From positions 310,189 through 374,188 of the forward strand of contig OW568898.1 of assembly GCA_938743325.2 (NCBI GenBank): 64,000 nt of DNA. The letters are read 5' to 3'. Below the pieces are notes generated by a model. That model had not been told where the DNA came from. It was given only the letters and a program-made list of their open reading frames with translations, and ran no database searches. Of the stretch, positions 61,650-64,000 are shown one piece after another (the stretch's first letter is position 1; each line of letters opens with the position of its first letter). This DNA is from Pycnococcus provasolii (taxonomy: Eukaryota; Chlorophyta; Pseudoscourfieldiophyceae; Pseudoscourfieldiales; Pycnococcaceae). The translations under genes were made by a program, and so were the position numbers.

Positions 61650-64000
61650 TCACGTCTCGACGTCGCCGTTGGACGTTGCGTAGTCGTCACCTTCTTGCGC
61701 AGGTGCGGTGGAACTCATGGCGAACACGTCGGGGAAGTGGTTCAGCCCAATGAGCTGGTCGATCGACCCGACGTCAATGCCGCACAAGTGCGTCATTAGA
61801 ACCTCGTGCGGGAGGTCCGCGGAAATGTCATTCGACGTCAGGCGGTTCTCCTGAAGACGAGTGCGTATCCAAAGCTTCTTCACGAGTTCGCCGAGCGTCG
61901 CGCTGAGATCGTGGCTCGTTTCGAGGTCGATCCGCAGTTGGGAGATGGTTCTGCTCGTGATGGCACTCTCGCCTCCACGCTTTTTCAGCAGCGAGTGCAG
62001 CTTAACCCTTAGTGACTCCTCCGTGTCGAGCTCGCTCGGCAGAAATCTCGCCTCCTCTGATATGGGCTCGCGCAGATGCGCATTGCTGACTGCTCGCTTC
62101 CTCCACGCGCGCGCTCCGGCTTTCGCCTTCATGAGCGATGCGATGCTCGTCGTTGACGCCGGCGTCGGCGCCATAGGAACACTCTGCGAGCGTGTCTTAG
62201 CCAGAGGGGGAGAGACGGAACTCGTCGTTCCGCCGCCACCGCCACCGCCACCACTCACGCTACTCAAGCCGCTGCCCCGGCTATTCATGCTACCTGTTCG
62301 TGTGAACATTGGGCCAGATGCCGCGGCAGGCGACGGCGCGGCAAACGACGTCGGCGGGGCAGGTGCCGAGCCAAGGAGGCCAGACGCAGCCGCGGCACGA
62401 TTTGCCCTGTGCTGTGTCTGGACGAGCTCGCGCTTCAGGGCGTCGCGCTCCTCCGTCACGCGCGCGAGTGCCTTGCGAAGATCGTCCACCGTCGCCTCAA
62501 GCGCCTGCGCGCGTTCTGCGGATATGCTTCTCTGAATTTCCTCATTCTCCGCGCGCGATTCGCACGAGGTGGCCGCCTCCTCAGCCTCCGCGGTTGGTAC
62601 GGGCCGTGGAAGATCTGAGCCATCGCTGAGACGCTGTCTCGTGCCTGCTACCGCCGCCGCCGCCGTCGCGGCACGGTACAGCTGCGCAGCCTTTCGCAGA
62701 TCAGCCTTCTCTTTCAGGCCGTGCTCCGCCATCTTCGCGAGGTTGTAGAGCGCATCCGGACTACCGCGATCAGCCGCTAGCCGGAACGCACGCTCCGCCG
62801 CGTCGTAGTCGTGGGAGCAGATGTGCGCGTATCCGAGGTTGTTGTGAGCCGGCACGTTTCCTTTCGCGCTCGCGGCGGCGAACACCTTGAGCGATGCTGT
62901 CTGCAGCGCCTCGGCGTTGCCTCTTCCGCTCGTCGACGCCTCTCTTGCGCGTTCCTCGAGGCAGATGCCGAGGTTGTTCATCGCCGCCGCGTGTCCAGAC
63001 CTGCTCGCTCGCTGGTAGAGCGTAAGCGCCGCACTCACGTCGCGCGCCGCTCCCTTGCCAAGGTAGAACATCGACCCGAGTCGGTTCACCGCGTCCGCGT
63101 GCCCAAGTTCCGCGGCTTTGCGGTACCACTTGACCGCCTCCGCGTCGTCCACCTCCCCTCCTCTTCCCGTCTCGTACAGCACGCCGAGCCGCGTCATCGC
63201 CTCGGCGTGTCCCATTTCCGCCGCCATGCGGTAGTGCTGCCTCGCGGCGACGAGGTCCATGTGCTGCAGCTCAACGTTTTCGAAGCGTCCGAAGTGCGCG
63301 CTCGTCGCCGTCTCCGGCTCCGACTCGTTGCCAAGTGCGTCTGCGACGGCGTCTCTCCACTCGCCATCCCCCTGGCCGTCGCCTTCGTCGGACACCGACG
63401 CCGTCGCCGGCTTGTCCGCTGCGAGCGCGCCCGTCTCGCACGCGCGGCCGAGCAGGTGCAGCGAGTCGGCGTCTCTTGAGCCGACGCCTCTTCGGTAGAA
63501 GTGCAGCGCCGCCCGGCTGTCCGGCTTGACGCCGCTCGCCGACTCGAAGCAGAGTCCCGCCCGTGCGCAGGCTGGCGCGTATCCTGCGTCCGCGGCGGCG
63601 ACGTAGCACGCGAGCGCCGCCGTCGCATCGGCGACGCACCCGTGTCCATACCGCCTGCGGTCGCCGTCTGCGCACAGGTCCGCGGCGGCTAAGTTTTCCG
63701 TCGTCGTTGGCGTCAGTGGCGTAGGCGTGGCGACAATGGTGGGCGTGGTTGCAGCATTTTTCTTGCTGCTGTTGTTTCCGTTCCCTGCAAGAAGCGCGGC
63801 GCGTTTGGCAAGCGAGCTGCTTTCATTCGAGCTGCTGCTGTTTCTTTCCTTGATGAGCCCCGCGCGTCTTGCGGCGGCCATCGACGACGCCGGGCTCGCA
63901 GAAAAGGAGGAGGCATCACCCCCAACCTTCGCCCTCTGCGCGCGTGCGAGCAGGGACGAGCCACCTGGCAGAGCGAGCGTTTTATTGTCCGGCGTGCGTG
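61650..64000 (-). CDS. Sel1-like-repeat protein, 5' end off the window
   Basis: The frame is open from the stop at 61650 to the right edge. An ATG occurs at 63881 (743 residues), but 39 further in-frame codons of coding character (KTLALPGGSSLLARAQRAK) lead to the edge, so the gene probably begins outside. Residues ~75-420 after that ATG hold about seven Sel1/TPR-like repeats: AMTRLGVLYETGRGG, AVKWYRKAAELGHADAVNRL, AAMNNLGICLEE and NVPAHNNLGYAH. A coiled coil (LEATVDDLRKALARVTEERD) and a Ser/Gly-rich linker follow, then a C-terminal helical region (LRVKLHSLLKKRGGESAIT ... LPHEVLMTHLCGID). Sel1 repeats scaffold protein complexes, for example in ER-associated degradation, but no specific partner can be inferred. 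Confidence 0.83.
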   Translation of the reverse strand, partial: RTPDNKTLALPGGSSLLARAQRAKVGGDASSFSASPASSMAAARRAGLIKERNSSSSNESSSLAKRAALLAGNGNNSSKKNAATTPTIVATPTPLTPTTTENLAAADLCADGDRRRYGHGCVADATAALACYVAAADAGYAPACARAGLCFESASGVKPDSRAALHFYRRGVGSRDADSLHLLGRACETGALAADKPATASVSDEGDGQGDGEWRDAVADALGNESEPETATSAHFGRFENVELQHMDLVAARQHYRMAAEMGHAEAMTRLGVLYETGRGGEVDDAEAVKWYRKAAELGHADAVNRLGSMFYLGKGAARDVSAALTLYQRASRSGHAAAMNNLGICLEERAREASTSGRGNAEALQTASLKVFAAASAKGNVPAHNNLGYAHICSHDYDAAERAFRLAADRGSPDALYNLAKMAEHGLKEKADLRKAAQLYRAATAAAAVAGTRQRLSDGSDLPRPVPTAEAEEAATSCESRAENEEIQRSISAERAQALEATVDDLRKALARVTEERDALKRELVQTQHRANRAAAASGLLGSAPAPPTSFAAPSPAAASGPMFTRTGSMNSRGSGLSSVSGGGGGGGGTTSSVSPPLAKTRSQSVPMAPTPASTTSIASLMKAKAGARAWRKRAVSNAHLREPISEEARFLPSELDTEESLRVKLHSLLKKRGGESAITSRTISQLRIDLETSHDLSATLGELVKKLWIRTRLQENRLTSNDISADLPHEVLMTHLCGIDVGSIDQLIGLNHFPDVFAMSSTAPAQEGDDYATSNGDVET

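Noticed and set aside
1-64000. tRNA and rRNA genes
   Set aside because: Reading for TTCGAATC-type T-arm words and conserved rRNA blocks gave no candidate with a paired acceptor stem.

Overview
The window is nuclear DNA of a eukaryote, most likely a chlorophyte green alga of prasinophyte grade. It encodes plastid-route enzymes (homogentisate solanesyltransferase for plastoquinone, aspartate-semialdehyde dehydrogenase with a targeting leader, a RelA/SpoT homolog of plant RSH2/3 type) beside plainly eukaryotic proteins (NTF2, an LSD1/KDM1-type amine oxidase, a CG-1/CAMTA DNA-binding protein, PP2A B56). Genes are closely packed, mostly intron-free, and only two short GT-AG introns could be read. 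Several genes have TGTAA, the usual chlorophyte polyadenylation word, shortly after their stops. The species cannot be fixed from the sequence alone.

Layout. 1-16.8 kb: a PP2A B56-type gene running off the left edge, a TPR/armadillo protein, a four-EF-hand protein, HST, a CCX/NCLX-type cation exchanger, and a two-exon EF-hand protein. 16.8-27.5 kb: a tyrosine-recombinase (DIRS-order) retrotransposon with split direct repeats, into which a young, whole-looking Ty1/copia element has inserted; the copia has identical 216-bp LTRs and a 5-bp target duplication. 27.5-42.8 kb: a repeat-bearing spacer, a PP2C phosphatase, a 2.1-kb gene-poor spacer, the RSH protein, a two-exon NTF2, a probable plastid protein, a TLD-domain protein, an EamA-type transporter with a long repetitive linker, a glycosyltransferase-like membrane protein and an unrecognised protein. 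42.8-64 kb: a giant KDM1-like protein, an LRR/coiled-coil protein, a 45-bp minisatellite, aspartate-semialdehyde dehydrogenase, an ankyrin/Sfi1-like protein, a protein with a C-terminal CG-1 domain, a 48-bp minisatellite, an unrecognised protein, bL9, and a Sel1-repeat protein that reaches the right edge.

There is no operon or obvious pathway cluster; neighbours are linked only by convergent or divergent packing. Recurrent short TTAGGG-like runs and long G/C homopolymers lie in several spacers close to gene starts. Gene starts were placed at the first plausible in-frame ATG, which for several genes lies a little inside the open frame. The most unusual items are the CG-1 domain at the C-terminus of a zinc-finger protein, the B56-like protein whose N-terminal half is replaced by low-complexity sequence, the RSH protein that has lost its HD hydrolase motif, the split-repeat DIRS element with a methyltransferase domain, and the two codon-multiple minisatellites just upstream of minus-strand genes.
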